Positions 25,693-35,073 of a stretch of 64,000 bases of DNA are shown here, piece by piece; the stretch's first letter is position 1, and each line of letters starts with the position of its first letter. The DNA comes from Nostoc sp. FACHB-892. Lineage in GTDB: Bacteria; Cyanobacteriota; Cyanobacteriia; Cyanobacteriales; Nostocaceae. The stretch spans positions 124,001 to 188,000 of the forward strand of contig NZ_JACJTR010000012.1 in the NCBI RefSeq assembly GCF_014698795.1, written 5' to 3'. The position numbers were made by a program, and so were the translations under genes. The notes below the pieces were generated by a model. That model did no database searches, was not told where the DNA came from, and saw only the letters and a list, made by a program, of their open reading frames with translations.

Positions 25693-27486
25693 TTATTTAT
25701 TATTTAACAGGCTAGCAATTACCATAGCTAATTTTGCTGGTTCTATTGGCTTAGTCAAATGTTTTTGAAATCCTGCTTGGAGAATTTGTTGCTCGTTAGT
25801 CTCTCCAGCATAGGCTGTCAGTGCGATCGCTTGGATCTCTCCCCCTTGTTCAGGCGGTAGCGATGTCTGACGACAAGCCGCTTCGCGTCTACGAATTTCC
25901 CGAATCAGCATATAGCCATCCATTTCTGGCATCCCAATATCACTTAAAATAATATCTGGTTTCTCAAGTGCAAAGGCATCTAGTGCAAGCGATGCTGAGG
26001 CAAAAGCACGCACAGAAGCCCCATACTGTTGAAGGATAAAAACTATTAGCTCGCGGGTGTCAACTTCATCGTCCACGACTAGCACATTTACTCCCTGAAG
26101 ATTAGGGGAACCGTCAGGTAAACCTTTGTCTTCACTTGTTTGTGGCTCGACAGTCTTGATAGGTAACAACACAGTAAAGGTTGCACCTTTATCTTCTCCC
26201 TCACTTTCTGCTTGGACTGTTCCACCGTGCAGTTCCACGATTTGACGAACGATCGCTAAACCAAGCCCCAAGCCGCCAAAGCTTCTTGTTGTGGTATTGT
26301 CAGCTTGGCGGAAGTAATCAAACACATAAGGCAGAAATTCTGGGTTGATGCCCTTACCTGTATCACTGACTTGGATTTGCGCTTGTGTATCCACGCGCTC
26401 AAGTCGTACTTCCACCTCACCCCCGGACTCTGTAAACTTAACGGCGTTAGATAACAAATTCCAGACGACTTGCTGCAAGCGACTGGGATCGCCCAAAACT
26501 TGCCCTATATTCGGTTCAAATACCGTTTTGAGTTGAATTGACTTGGCTTGAGCCGCTAAACGCACAGTATCAAGGGCTACTTCAACGACGGCGGACAGAT
26601 CAACAGAACTGATCTTTAGGCTGAGTTTTCTTTGAAGAATGCGGGAAACATCCAGTAAATCTTCCATCAGCTGAGACTGCAACTTGGCATTGCGCTCAAT
26701 GGTTGCTAGGGCATAAGCTGTCTTTGCTTCGTCAAATTTGCGGGTTTGCAGAAGTTTTGTCCAACCCAAAATCGGGTTGAGAGGGGAACGCAGTTCGTGA
26801 GATAGAACAGCAAGGAACTCATCTTTGAGACGATTCGCTTGTTCAGCTGCATTTTGTGCCGCTTCGCTAACGGCACGGGCGGCTTGCTCACGCCGTGCCG
26901 ATTCTTCGGCTGCTTGACGGGCATTGTTACTGTAAAGAACGGTAGCTGTAAAATTTGCAAAGCTTGTCATCAGCCGCAAGTCTTCTCGATCAAACTGCCG
27001 ATGCTCATCGTGGGATACAATCCAAATCGTGCCAAGTGGTTGATTGACAATTAATAAAGGAACCACCAATATCTCAACGATTGTTGGCTGAAGCTGTTGC
27101 AAGAAGGTGAAATACCGTTCGGGATAGGAATACAGCAGGGGGGTTTGACGTTCTAGGCAGATACCGCAGCAACTAAAGCTATAAAGGGTGGCAGTTTGTT
27201 CATAGGCTTCTAACATCCCAGCTAGTGCGAACCATCGACAAATATCTTCCCCGTTCGGAGTCACCTCAAGTAAGCTGACACCTGCTGATTCTGCTTGACA
27301 CAGTTGAGCAATTATTTTTACAAGCTTTTTGAGCAGAATTTGAGGCTGTTCAACTAGTTGCGCTATTAGGGTATGAAGTGCATCATTTTCTTCCTTGAGG
27401 TCAGTGGTTCTGGGTATTCTACGCGATAACTCTTGAGTGATGAGAATATCGTCTAAACATATTTGCTCCACTTCCTCATTCGTCAT
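25693..27486 (-). CDS. GAF hybrid histidine kinase with C-terminal receiver
   Basis: 597 residues, soluble. A GAF-like sensor (about 45-195) contains a CCGICLERQTPLL segment with three Cys, then an Ala/Glu-rich coiled coil, HisKA with His230 in LSHELRSPLNPILGW, HATPase (NLLSNAVKF, DTGKGI, GGLGLGLAI) and a C-terminal receiver (VLVVDDEVDTREL; Asp in ILSDIGMPEMDGY near 519; TKPIE). The G2 box reads GGLGLGL instead of GGTGLGL, a common variant in this class. It is the first gene of a four-gene minus-strand operon with the phytochrome-like kinase and two receivers, so a multistep relay is likely. The GAF ligand is unknown. Confidence 0.92.
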   Translation of the reverse strand: MTNEEVEQICLDDILITQELSRRIPRTTDLKEENDALHTLIAQLVEQPQILLKKLVKIIAQLCQAESAGVSLLEVTPNGEDICRWFALAGMLEAYEQTATLYSFSCCGICLERQTPLLYSYPERYFTFLQQLQPTIVEILVVPLLIVNQPLGTIWIVSHDEHRQFDREDLRLMTSFANFTATVLYSNNARQAAEESARREQAARAVSEAAQNAAEQANRLKDEFLAVLSHELRSPLNPILGWTKLLQTRKFDEAKTAYALATIERNAKLQSQLMEDLLDVSRILQRKLSLKISSVDLSAVVEVALDTVRLAAQAKSIQLKTVFEPNIGQVLGDPSRLQQVVWNLLSNAVKFTESGGEVEVRLERVDTQAQIQVSDTGKGINPEFLPYVFDYFRQADNTTTRSFGGLGLGLAIVRQIVELHGGTVQAESEGEDKGATFTVLLPIKTVEPQTSEDKGLPDGSPNLQGVNVLVVDDEVDTRELIVFILQQYGASVRAFASASLALDAFALEKPDIILSDIGMPEMDGYMLIREIRRREAACRQTSLPPEQGGEIQAIALTAYAGETNEQQILQAGFQKHLTKPIEPAKLAMVIASLLNNK

Positions 27487-28250
27487 TACACTACTCCGCT
27501 TCTAAGAAATATTGCCTCAGCAGTTCCTGTCCAGATTCACCCAAGTTTCGTAATATTTCTTCAATTTTTGTCAAGAAAAAATCAAAATTCAGAATTCAGA
27601 ATGAATTCTGAATAAAAGGTTTAATACACCCGCCTAATAAAGGCAGTTTACAATTAGGTGGTAGTATAAACCCTTTTATTCATTCTCACTCCTGAATTTT
27701 AACCAACCCCTCCAAGCAAGGCAGGAGGCGGGAGGAAAGAAAAAGTTTTTGGGAAAGCCTTTTGACAAGACTTGGTTGGGTGCAGGCCACCATACCTCCG
27801 GTATGGTGGCCTGTAAGACTTTACGGACTCGCTACCCTACGCTATCGGTTCTGGTTATAAGCCCCAATTGTTCCCTTTAGCATAGATGCGACCTGCTTTG
27901 TTTTTTGGTGTCCTTTTATTGTCATAAAAAAAGACTACGGCAAAATGATGTAACCTTGGGACTTCCTGATGGTAGATTTTGGAAGTTCTTTCTAATACCA
28001 GTACGGCTTTTTAGGATGAAAGCCAATGTTGAAATTGATTTGGGATTGATAGCGCTAATGAAAGCGATCGCTAGCTAAAACCTAAAATCTTATCAATACA
28101 GTATTTACATTCACTGTGTCATTTCCATAACATTATTTTGTTACAAATCTGACAAGCATCTAACTTTTCACGTTATGTGGAAAAGTCCACGAAAACTTAA
28201 CCCCCTAACCGACACGGGAAGGGGGAAAATTCATGTTGTGTAGATATTAA
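27487..28250. other. Long intergenic region with hairpin repeat
   Basis: 764 bp with no plausible gene. It contains oligo repeats of the form TCAGAATTC near 27590, a perfect 14-bp inverted repeat at 27783-27813 (listed separately) and AT-rich sequence. The left part should include the promoter of the four-gene signalling operon. Confidence 0.5.
27783..27813. repeat. Perfect hairpin, 14-bp arms
   Basis: CAGGCCACCATACC, loop TCC, GGTATGGTGGCCTG. The arms are perfectly complementary with a 3-base loop. There is no U-tract afterwards (AAGACTTTACGG follows), so it is not a standard terminator. No gene ends here. Confidence 0.75.
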
Positions 28251-28760
28251 TCAACACAATTGACTTACCTTAGCTGCAAGTTCTGCGGGGTTCATCTGCT
28301 CGTAGTGTTCAAAAGGTTGATGAATCCACGGGTTGTCAGGCAGATAATCAACATAATAATTGGGTGCTATAACTGAACAGGCTTTATACCAAAGAACGGC
28401 AGTGCGAATTTCCTCAATGGGGAAATCAGTATTTTGCTTAAGCCAAGGTATAGTCTGCTGGAGTGTGATGCCAGAATCTACCAAATCATCTACTAAGAGA
28501 ATGCGCGAACCTAAGCTTTCGGCAGTCATCGTTATGTGGCGGGAGAAAATTAAATTATTTCTTTCAGTGCCACTATAAGATGAGGTTGCTAAAATTGCCA
28601 GAGGCTGCTGGTATATACGGGAAAGAATATCTCCAATTCTTAGTCCTCCTCTGGCAAGACAGATAATCTGGTTAAATTCCCAACCGGATTCATAAATCTG
28701 AATAGCCAGTTGTTCGATTTTTTGGTGATAATCTGACCAAGAAACATAAAGGTCTGGCAT
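28251..28760 (-). CDS. Phosphoribosyltransferase domain protein
   Basis: 169 residues. ICLARGGLRIGDILSR and the 13-residue PRPP-binding motif ILLVDDLVDSGIT identify a type I phosphoribosyltransferase. The closest general type is the hypoxanthine/xanthine-guanine group (purine salvage), with YYVDYLPDNPWIHQPFE as the substrate hood region. It would transfer the ribose phosphate of PRPP to a purine base, or regulate as a non-enzymatic homologue. It is cytoplasmic. It is divergent from the GPH symporter gene, the two starts being about 80 bp apart, so they may share a regulatory region. Confidence 0.87.
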   Translation of the reverse strand: MPDLYVSWSDYHQKIEQLAIQIYESGWEFNQIICLARGGLRIGDILSRIYQQPLAILATSSYSGTERNNLIFSRHITMTAESLGSRILLVDDLVDSGITLQQTIPWLKQNTDFPIEEIRTAVLWYKACSVIAPNYYVDYLPDNPWIHQPFEHYEQMNPAELAAKVSQLC

Positions 28761-28837
28761 AAGTCTAACGGGAGTGCTAGATAGCTAGTATTTAAGGCAA
28801 TCGCAGAATTTTTATTTTAGTATGAGTGCAAAGTTTT

Positions 28838-30289
28838 ATGAATGATTCTACTACTGATGGCGATGCCCAACGAGATCCTCTCAAAGAAAAACTCGACTTA
28901 AAAACAAAGCTGGCTTACGGTGCAGGAGATTTAGGCCCAGCAATCACTGCAAATATCTCCGTCTTTTTTCTGCTGGTTTTCTTTACCAACGTCGCTGGTA
29001 TTCCTGCCGGTTTAGCTGGCAGTATTTTGATGATTGGCAAAATCTGGGATGGGGTAAATGATCCGGTTGTCGGGTTTCTGACTGATAAAACGAAATCTCG
29101 TCGTTGGGGTCGTCGTCTTCCTTGGATGTTTTATGGGGCTATTCCCTTTGGGATTTTCTTTTTCTTGCAGTGGATTGTACCGCGATTTAGTGCAAATCAG
29201 AGTGAGAATATTTGGCCGCTGTTCTGGTATTACGTAGCAATTGGGGTAATATCTCAAGTGTTTTACACCGTTGTGAACTTGCCTTATACGGCAATGACTC
29301 CAGAATTAACTCAAGATTACGACGAACGCACCAGCCTTAACAGCTTTCGGTTTACATTTTCTATTGGTGGCAGCATTCTGTCGTTGATTTTAACGCAAAT
29401 TGTTTTTTCTCAAATTAGCGATCGCCAACAACAATATCTCGTTCTAGCAGCCATTTGTACGGTAATTTCGATTTTAGGATTATATTGGTGCGTTTTTGGA
29501 GTCCGCGATCGCATCTTGGCTTTTGAGGCCAAACGCATCCAAACCGAAGAACCTGCATCTCTCCCCTTTTTTGAACAGCTAAAAATTGTCTTTAGCAACC
29601 GACCTTTTTTATTTGTTATTGGTATATATCTTTGTTCTTGGCTAGGTGTGCAGGTGACAGCCAGCATTATTCCCTATTTTGTAGTCAATTGTATGGGGCT
29701 TAAAGAATCAGATGTGCCCACAGTGATGATTGCAGTCCAAGGAACTGCTCTGGTGATGCTATTTGTCTGGGGGGCGCTGAGTAAAAAAGTCGGCAAAAAA
29801 GTTGTTTATTTTCTGGGAATGAGTTTATGGATAATAGCAGCAGCCGGATTATTTTTCTTACAGCCTGGTCAAATAGTTTTGATGTATGTGATGGCTGTTA
29901 TGGCAGGTATTGGTGTCTCCACAGCTTATCTAATTCCCTGGTCGATGATTCCAGATGTGATTGAATTAGATGAACTGCAAACTGGACAACGCAGAGAAGG
30001 CATTTTTTATGGCTTCATGGTTTTGCTACAAAAATTTGGTTTAGCTTTCGGGCTGTTTTTGGTGGGAAATGCTTTGCAAGTATCCGGTTTCAAAGAATCT
30101 GTAGCCGGAAGTCCATTACCCATCCAACCTGAATCTGCACTGTTTGCTATTCGCATTGCTGTTGGGCCTATACCTACAGTTTGTTTACTTTTTGGCTTAG
30201 TTTTAACTTATTTTTATCCAATTACCCGCGAGATGCACGCAGAGATTATGCTGAAACTCAAAGAACGGCAAGAGAAGATGGAGAGTTAA
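28838..30289 (+). CDS. GPH-family (MelB-like) sugar:cation symporter
   Basis: About 483 residues with twelve hydrophobic segments. LKTKLAYGAGDLGPAITANI opens the first helix pair; DPVVGFLTDKTKSRRWGRRLPWM is the signature cytoplasmic loop of the glycoside-pentoside-hexuronide:cation symporter family within the MFS; a central hydrophilic loop (about 225-250) separates the two six-helix halves. ELDELQTGQRREGIFYG is a second family motif. It sits in the plasma membrane and probably moves a sugar or glycoside with Na+ or H+. The start at ATG 28838 is preferred; GTG 28826 is the alternative. No sugar-metabolism gene is adjacent. Confidence 0.9.
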   Translation: MNDSTTDGDAQRDPLKEKLDLKTKLAYGAGDLGPAITANISVFFLLVFFTNVAGIPAGLAGSILMIGKIWDGVNDPVVGFLTDKTKSRRWGRRLPWMFYGAIPFGIFFFLQWIVPRFSANQSENIWPLFWYYVAIGVISQVFYTVVNLPYTAMTPELTQDYDERTSLNSFRFTFSIGGSILSLILTQIVFSQISDRQQQYLVLAAICTVISILGLYWCVFGVRDRILAFEAKRIQTEEPASLPFFEQLKIVFSNRPFLFVIGIYLCSWLGVQVTASIIPYFVVNCMGLKESDVPTVMIAVQGTALVMLFVWGALSKKVGKKVVYFLGMSLWIIAAAGLFFLQPGQIVLMYVMAVMAGIGVSTAYLIPWSMIPDVIELDELQTGQRREGIFYGFMVLLQKFGLAFGLFLVGNALQVSGFKESVAGSPLPIQPESALFAIRIAVGPIPTVCLLFGLVLTYFYPITREMHAEIMLKLKERQEKMES

Positions 30290-30789
30290 GGGAGTGGCGC
30301 CAGGGGAGGCAGAGGGAGCAGGGGGCAGGGGGCAGGGGGACAAGGTGAATTTTGATGCTCGTTCACGAGTATCAAAGACTCATTAATGGAGCGCAAAGAC
30401 TCTACCAGACGAATGCCCAACGCCCAATGACTAATGCCTTGTATTTGCGATCGCAACCTGACTTAACCTAAGTATATGCCTTTGACAGAGGTAAATTCAA
30501 ATGCTCTGCTCCATACTTAAGTGAAGAGCAAGTGTTAGAGACAACTGAACTCAGTCTCAACTACGTTTGCATTCACCTTGTAAATTGGTTAGTCGTTTAT
30601 TTTTACAACACATCCAGGTTACAAGTTTGATTGCAAATCCTCTTAAACAAACTATCAAAAATTTTCTATCTCCGCTTACAAAACCTTCCTTGCCTCATTC
30701 CTACTCTTGGAAATGAGGCAAATTTCTATGCAGCCGCATATCCCGCAGGTAATTTTGTCTTTGGGGATGTTGTTAAAGCTTTCTCTATT
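30290..30789. other. Intergenic stretch with G-rich short tandem repeats
   Basis: 30290-30345 holds G-rich tandem units (GGGAGCAGGGGGCAGGGGGC), the same class as those found inside the kinase at 1639 and aspartate kinase at 39240. The remainder is AT-rich with no recognised gene; a 73-codon frame at 30631 is not convincing and overlaps the 3' end of rtcA. Confidence 0.5.
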
Positions 30790-31836
30790 TCATCTAGTCA
30801 AACTCTTCACCGACACGATTTTATCAGCTTCATCTACCGTAATCTGCGCTAACCCAAATTGTTCAATTACCGCCGCATTCGTCGTCAAATGTCTACTCAC
30901 CTCAGCCACCCGGTAATGACTTTCCTGTGACGCTAAAGCAGCTGGCAATAATAACTGATCTGCTAAGTGTTCATCCACTGCTGCGCCAGTGTGATGAAAC
31001 TCAAGCAGCTGCTGACAAGCAATTTCTGCAACTGTTTCCGCCGACAACCGCAAACGCCCAAATCCACCAAAGCCAGTTAAGCTGTTCTGATACTCAGCAG
31101 TTAAAAAAATACCTGCCCCAGGAGCCACACCTCTTTCTCGCAAAGTCTGCACACGAACTTTCAAATGGGCTTCCCGTAACAAATTCTCGGCACGATTCGC
31201 CATCCGTTGAGGAATATGGGAAGGCAATTCTGTCACCACTGCTAGCCCTCGCACCTGTTGTAACTCTCCCCGTTCTAGCAAGTTGATACCGTTGAGTTTA
31301 CCATCGCCACTCACCTGCAACTGTACTTCTCCCCCACCTTGGGGAAACCACCCCCAAGCGCCTAACTTGACTTGGGCTTCTACACCCATGCGTTGCAATA
31401 TCGGCAAATAAACTTGCTCAATGTAGGTCACTGTCGGGCTAAAGTTTACATGAGTTCCACCCTTTAGTGTGATCTGGGAACTACCGGATGCTAGTGACAA
31501 AGGTAAGAGAATTGTCTGTAAAACTAGAGCGATCGCACCCGCAGAACCACCAACTTGTGCTTTACTAACATCAAAGGTATAAGTTCCAGCTTGCACAGCA
31601 CTACCTGGAATGAATTCCAGCAGCGTTGAACCCAAAGCATCACCCTGTAGTTGGGCATTACAAATTCTCGCCGCCGCCCGAACTGCGGTTAAATGTTGTG
31701 CTGCTAATCCTGGCTTTTTGCGTCCAGCGCGAATGCCTGAAATTCGTATGGGTTCGCCAGTGATGGCTGCTAGACTTAAGGAAGTGCGAAGAACTTGTCC
31801 GCCTCCCTCTCCATAGGAACCGTCAATTTCAATCAT
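30790..31836 (-). CDS. rtcA: RNA 3'-terminal phosphate cyclase
   Basis: Converts an RNA 3'-phosphate to a 2',3'-cyclic phosphate using ATP, through a covalent enzyme-AMP. About 348 residues. MIEIDGSYGEGGGQVLRTSL is the conserved N-terminus; also seen are IRAGRKKPGLAAQHL, GGTHVNFSPTVTY, WGWFPQGGGEV, LADQLLLPAAL, and VSRHLTTNAAV, which carries the likely nucleophilic His. The start is set at ATG 31836 because the family begins exactly there; 26 upstream codons in frame are spacer sequence. No rtcB or rtcR gene is adjacent. The spacer before it carries TGTTGGATTTTGG-type repeats. Confidence 0.94.
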   Translation of the reverse strand: MIEIDGSYGEGGGQVLRTSLSLAAITGEPIRISGIRAGRKKPGLAAQHLTAVRAAARICNAQLQGDALGSTLLEFIPGSAVQAGTYTFDVSKAQVGGSAGAIALVLQTILLPLSLASGSSQITLKGGTHVNFSPTVTYIEQVYLPILQRMGVEAQVKLGAWGWFPQGGGEVQLQVSGDGKLNGINLLERGELQQVRGLAVVTELPSHIPQRMANRAENLLREAHLKVRVQTLRERGVAPGAGIFLTAEYQNSLTGFGGFGRLRLSAETVAEIACQQLLEFHHTGAAVDEHLADQLLLPAALASQESHYRVAEVSRHLTTNAAVIEQFGLAQITVDEADKIVSVKSLTR

Positions 31837-31980
31837 GGGCGATTTTGGGATGTTGGATTTTGGGTTATCCCCACGGCTCTTAAAATCAAACCACAAATTA
31901 TAAACGCCTAACAAGTAGCTTTTTCAAGCGAGGTTACACAAATATACACAAACACTTCTAATATGTGTTTCTGTAGCTTG

Positions 31981-33321
31981 CTAATTTTGAATTTGGAATT
32001 GCAGAACCTTGCTTTTACCTGGATTCATCAACCCATAGGGGTCAACTATTTCCTTAAATTTTAACTGCTCAGGATCAATAACTTTTCTGCCGCCGTCTTC
32101 AATAATATATGTGTGAGGATTGGCAATACTCACACCGTGTTCTTCGTGATAGCGGATAATCTCGTTGAGGCGTTCTTCGGTGGTGTAGCGCACGAGTTGC
32201 AAAGCACCAGGAACTACGGCACTGTTCACCCGAAAGAATTCCAAATGCATCATTACCTCATCGCCGAAGTGATCATACATCTGCTGTACTAGTTGCATGC
32301 GGTCGCGAGGAAACATACTTTGTAAATAGGTAATACCAGTATCTACACTCCGGGCGTGTAAGGTAGTGTGGTTCCAGCCAAATTCTGCTAAATGTATGCT
32401 TTTCCCCGCTTCCTCGGCTGGTTTTTCATAAGTAATTTTGCCGCCATATTGCTGCACCAAACTTGGTAAAAATTCCAAACTCGATTCAGCAATTATCAAA
32501 AATACTGGATGAGTCCCTTCAGGAATGTACTCTTGTAGGGCGTGAAAGTATTGAGGAATTGGAGATGCAAACACAGAAATCAACTTCTTAATCATGCCAT
32601 CAGCATTGCCAAGAGCCTGACCAAACTTTGCTGCTGTCATAAACTCGTCAAAGGTGACAATCACTTCTGCCCAAGGATAAGCTGGCCCTAAAGGGATTTC
32701 GATTTCGGTAATGATGCCGTTAATTCCCCAAGCATGATTCACCTTTTGCACATCATCGCCGCGTAATTCGATCGCACGGGGTTCATCTTCTACAGTTACT
32801 ACTCGCAGTGCTAGGATATTACCGCGATCGCCTAGTAGCCCATATTGTATCGAACCAATGCCCCCACTCCCGCCAGCAATAAATCCGCCAATTGTGGCTG
32901 TGCGGTAAGTCGAGGGAGCCATGCGGATTTCCCAGCCGATTTCTCGTGTTTTTTTATCTATAGCCGCCAACTTCACCCCAGCTTCTACCCGCGTCACTCC
33001 CGGCTTTACCCAAAGAATCTCTTGCATCCGTGTCATATCTAAAATTACGCCACCATGCAACGGTACGCACTGCCCATAATTCCCAGTTCCCGCACCCCGC
33101 ACAGTTATGGGTACACGATGTTTCGCGCAAGCGGCGGCAACTTTTAAAACCTCTGCTTCATTGGCGGGACGCACTACGATATCCCCGACTTTTCCCTCTA
33201 GTTTCGGCACAAGCACCGGGCTAAAGCTATGATAATCCTGCGATAATTTTGCGACTTGGGCGGAGTCGGTGATGGTTTCTATGCCTTCTAGAGAATTAAT
33301 TAGGGCATCCAATGTTGTCAT
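31981..33321 (-). CDS. FAD-linked oxidase (FAD_binding_4 / GlcD-like)
   Basis: 446 residues of the vanillyl-alcohol-oxidase/GlcD type. VVRPANEAEVLKVAAACAKHRVPITVRGAGTGNYGQ is the PP-loop region for FAD, with GGVILDMTRM following and STYRTATIGGFIAGGSGGIGS further on. The C-terminal substrate domain is divergent, ending EIVDPYGLMNPGKSK, the usual closing motif. The protein would oxidise a 2-hydroxy acid or similar compound; the substrate is unknown. It follows the ABC importer genes on the same strand after a 118-bp repeat-bearing spacer, so it may act on the imported compound; this is inference. Confidence 0.9.
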   Translation of the reverse strand: MTTLDALINSLEGIETITDSAQVAKLSQDYHSFSPVLVPKLEGKVGDIVVRPANEAEVLKVAAACAKHRVPITVRGAGTGNYGQCVPLHGGVILDMTRMQEILWVKPGVTRVEAGVKLAAIDKKTREIGWEIRMAPSTYRTATIGGFIAGGSGGIGSIQYGLLGDRGNILALRVVTVEDEPRAIELRGDDVQKVNHAWGINGIITEIEIPLGPAYPWAEVIVTFDEFMTAAKFGQALGNADGMIKKLISVFASPIPQYFHALQEYIPEGTHPVFLIIAESSLEFLPSLVQQYGGKITYEKPAEEAGKSIHLAEFGWNHTTLHARSVDTGITYLQSMFPRDRMQLVQQMYDHFGDEVMMHLEFFRVNSAVVPGALQLVRYTTEERLNEIIRYHEEHGVSIANPHTYIIEDGGRKVIDPEQLKFKEIVDPYGLMNPGKSKVLQFQIQN

Positions 33322-33341
33322 AGCTTATATCCTTTTTTTAA

Positions 33342-33432
33342 CGTAGAGGGACGCTGAGGGAAGCGCAAAGGTTCGCAGAGAATTAATTCCTCTGCGTTCC
33401 TTTGCGTAAACCTTTGCGTTCCTCTGCGTTTT
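33342..33432. repeat. Dispersed hairpin repeat
   Basis: Composed of variants of CTCTGCG, GGAACGCAAAGG and their complements (GCAAAGGTTCGCAGAG / CCTCTGCGTTCCTTTGC), forming a long imperfect hairpin around AATTAATT. It fills the spacer between the FAD oxidase and the permease gene. Repeats of this look are common in Nostocales genomes. Confidence 0.65.
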
Positions 33433-33438
33433 AAAATC

Positions 33439-34266
33439 CTAATTTTCTTGTTTGGCAGCACTTTCATGCCACTTACTTAATATAAAGTCAGATAGGACAC
33501 TCAAGCTGACAAAAATTAATACACCCAACCCAGTTGTGAGCAATAATGCCGCAAACATCCGAGGAATTTGTAAGTTGTAGCTGGAGATTAAAATGCGGTA
33601 AGCTATGCCAGATTTTGCCCCACCAGTACCCGCGACAAATTCGGCTACAACTGCGCCAATTAATGCTAAACCACCGCTAATTTTTAAACCACCTAAGAAA
33701 TAGGGCATGGCACTGGGTAAACGAAGATACAGCAGAGTTTGCCAGCGAGAAGCTTTGTAAAGTTGAAATAGGTTCAGCAAGTTCCGGTCAACACTGTTGA
33801 GTCCTAGTGTAGTGTTGGATACGATGGGGAAAAAGGCGACAATCCAGGCACAAACTACTAAAGCGGCGAAAGTGTTATTTTTGAGCCAGAGAATGATTAA
33901 GGGTGCGATCGCAACTATGGGAGTTGTTTGTAAAATTACTGCGTAGGGAAATAAACTGCGTTCAATCCATTTACTTTGGCTAAATAAAATCGCCATAAGT
34001 AAACCAGAAATAGCCGCAGCAATAAAAGCAACGATTGTGATTTGTAATGTAATTAATAGTGATGGAAAAAGCTCGCTCCAGTCAGTAATTAAAGTTTTAA
34101 ATACTAATAAAGGGCCAGGTAGGATATAAGGAGGTAGATGTGTTATCCGCACAAATATATCCCATAATACTAATGCTATAATGCCAACTAACATTGGTGC
34201 CCAAACGTCAGCAGAAAAAAACTTACTCAATGTTTTTTGTGATTGGGCACGACGGATAAATAGCAT
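33439..34266 (-). CDS. ABC transporter permease (nitrate/sulfonate/thiamine-precursor type)
   Basis: About 275 residues with six hydrophobic segments (first MLVGIIALVLWDIFVR). AAISGLLMAILFSQSKWIE and the EAA-loop region LYKASRWQTLLYLRLPSAMPYFLGGLKISGGLALIGAVVAEF are typical of SsuC/TauC/ThiX-type permeases. It forms the membrane channel of the importer with the ATPase next to it. The start is taken as ATG 34266, directly after the ATPase stop; the longer frame to 34335 overlaps that gene and encodes no family sequence. It is followed by the repeat and the FAD oxidase gene. Confidence 0.9.
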   Translation of the reverse strand: MLFIRRAQSQKTLSKFFSADVWAPMLVGIIALVLWDIFVRITHLPPYILPGPLLVFKTLITDWSELFPSLLITLQITIVAFIAAAISGLLMAILFSQSKWIERSLFPYAVILQTTPIVAIAPLIILWLKNNTFAALVVCAWIVAFFPIVSNTTLGLNSVDRNLLNLFQLYKASRWQTLLYLRLPSAMPYFLGGLKISGGLALIGAVVAEFVAGTGGAKSGIAYRILISSYNLQIPRMFAALLLTTGLGVLIFVSLSVLSDFILSKWHESAAKQEN

Positions 34267-34280
34267 ATAAATTAAAAATT

Positions 34281-35045
34281 TCAAATTGGCGCAAAGCTGA
34301 TAGCTTGGGCTAGATGCTGAGAAATCTCCCGACAATATTGGTTATACAGCAATGATGTCCGAAAATCATCGTCACGGGGATAGGGAGCATCAATTTCTAC
34401 ATCTGCTACAATTCGTCCTGGACTTGTCCCCATGACTAGCACCCGATTTGATAAGTACACTGCTTCGTAAATATTGTGAGTAACAAAAACCACCGTCCAG
34501 CGGTTTTGAAGCCATAAATTGAGTAAATCACCATTAAGTTTGCTACGAGTAATTTCATCTAATGCCCCAAATGGTTCATCCATTAACAGGACATTTGGCT
34601 GAGTAACTAATGCCCTAGCAATTGATACCCGCATCTTCATCCCACCTGATAACTGGCGGGGATAGTTCTCCTCAAAACCTTCTAATCCTACCAGGGCTAA
34701 TGTCTGCTGCACCAATTTTTGGCTATCTTTTTTGGGCATTCTCGCCAACTTTAGCGGTAGGCGCACATTCTCCCGGACGTTTGCCCAAGGCATGAGTGCA
34801 GCATCTTGGAAAACAAAAGCCAGCTTTCTTGCTTGCTGAGTTATACCCCAGTCAATACTACCAGAACTCGTGCGCCCCAATCCGGCAATCAGGCGCAAGA
34901 CTGTACTTTTACCGCACCCAGACGGGCCAACTAAACTAACAAATTGCGACTCTGAAATTGCTAAATTTAGGTCTTGCAGGGCAACAGTGCCATTGGTGTA
35001 GACCTTGCTAATCTGATTGAGCGTGATAACGGGATGGTGACTCAT
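34281..35045 (-). CDS. ABC transporter ATP-binding protein (NrtD/SsuB-like)
   Basis: A 254-residue cytoplasmic ATPase that powers the importer. Walker A GPSGCGKST, Q-loop AFVFQDAALMPW, signature LSGGMKMRVSIARAL, Walker B VLLMDEPFGALDE and switch His in VFVTHNIYEAVYL are all intact. NVRENVRLPL and GRIVADVEIDAPYPRD match the nitrate/sulfonate/taurine/THI5 subgroup. It is second in the operon, 28 bp after the substrate-binding protein gene and 14 bp before the permease. Confidence 0.95.
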   Translation of the reverse strand: MSHHPVITLNQISKVYTNGTVALQDLNLAISESQFVSLVGPSGCGKSTVLRLIAGLGRTSSGSIDWGITQQARKLAFVFQDAALMPWANVRENVRLPLKLARMPKKDSQKLVQQTLALVGLEGFEENYPRQLSGGMKMRVSIARALVTQPNVLLMDEPFGALDEITRSKLNGDLLNLWLQNRWTVVFVTHNIYEAVYLSNRVLVMGTSPGRIVADVEIDAPYPRDDDFRTSLLYNQYCREISQHLAQAISFAPI

Positions 35046-35073
35046 TCAAAAAATCTGGAGAATAGCAAGCGAC

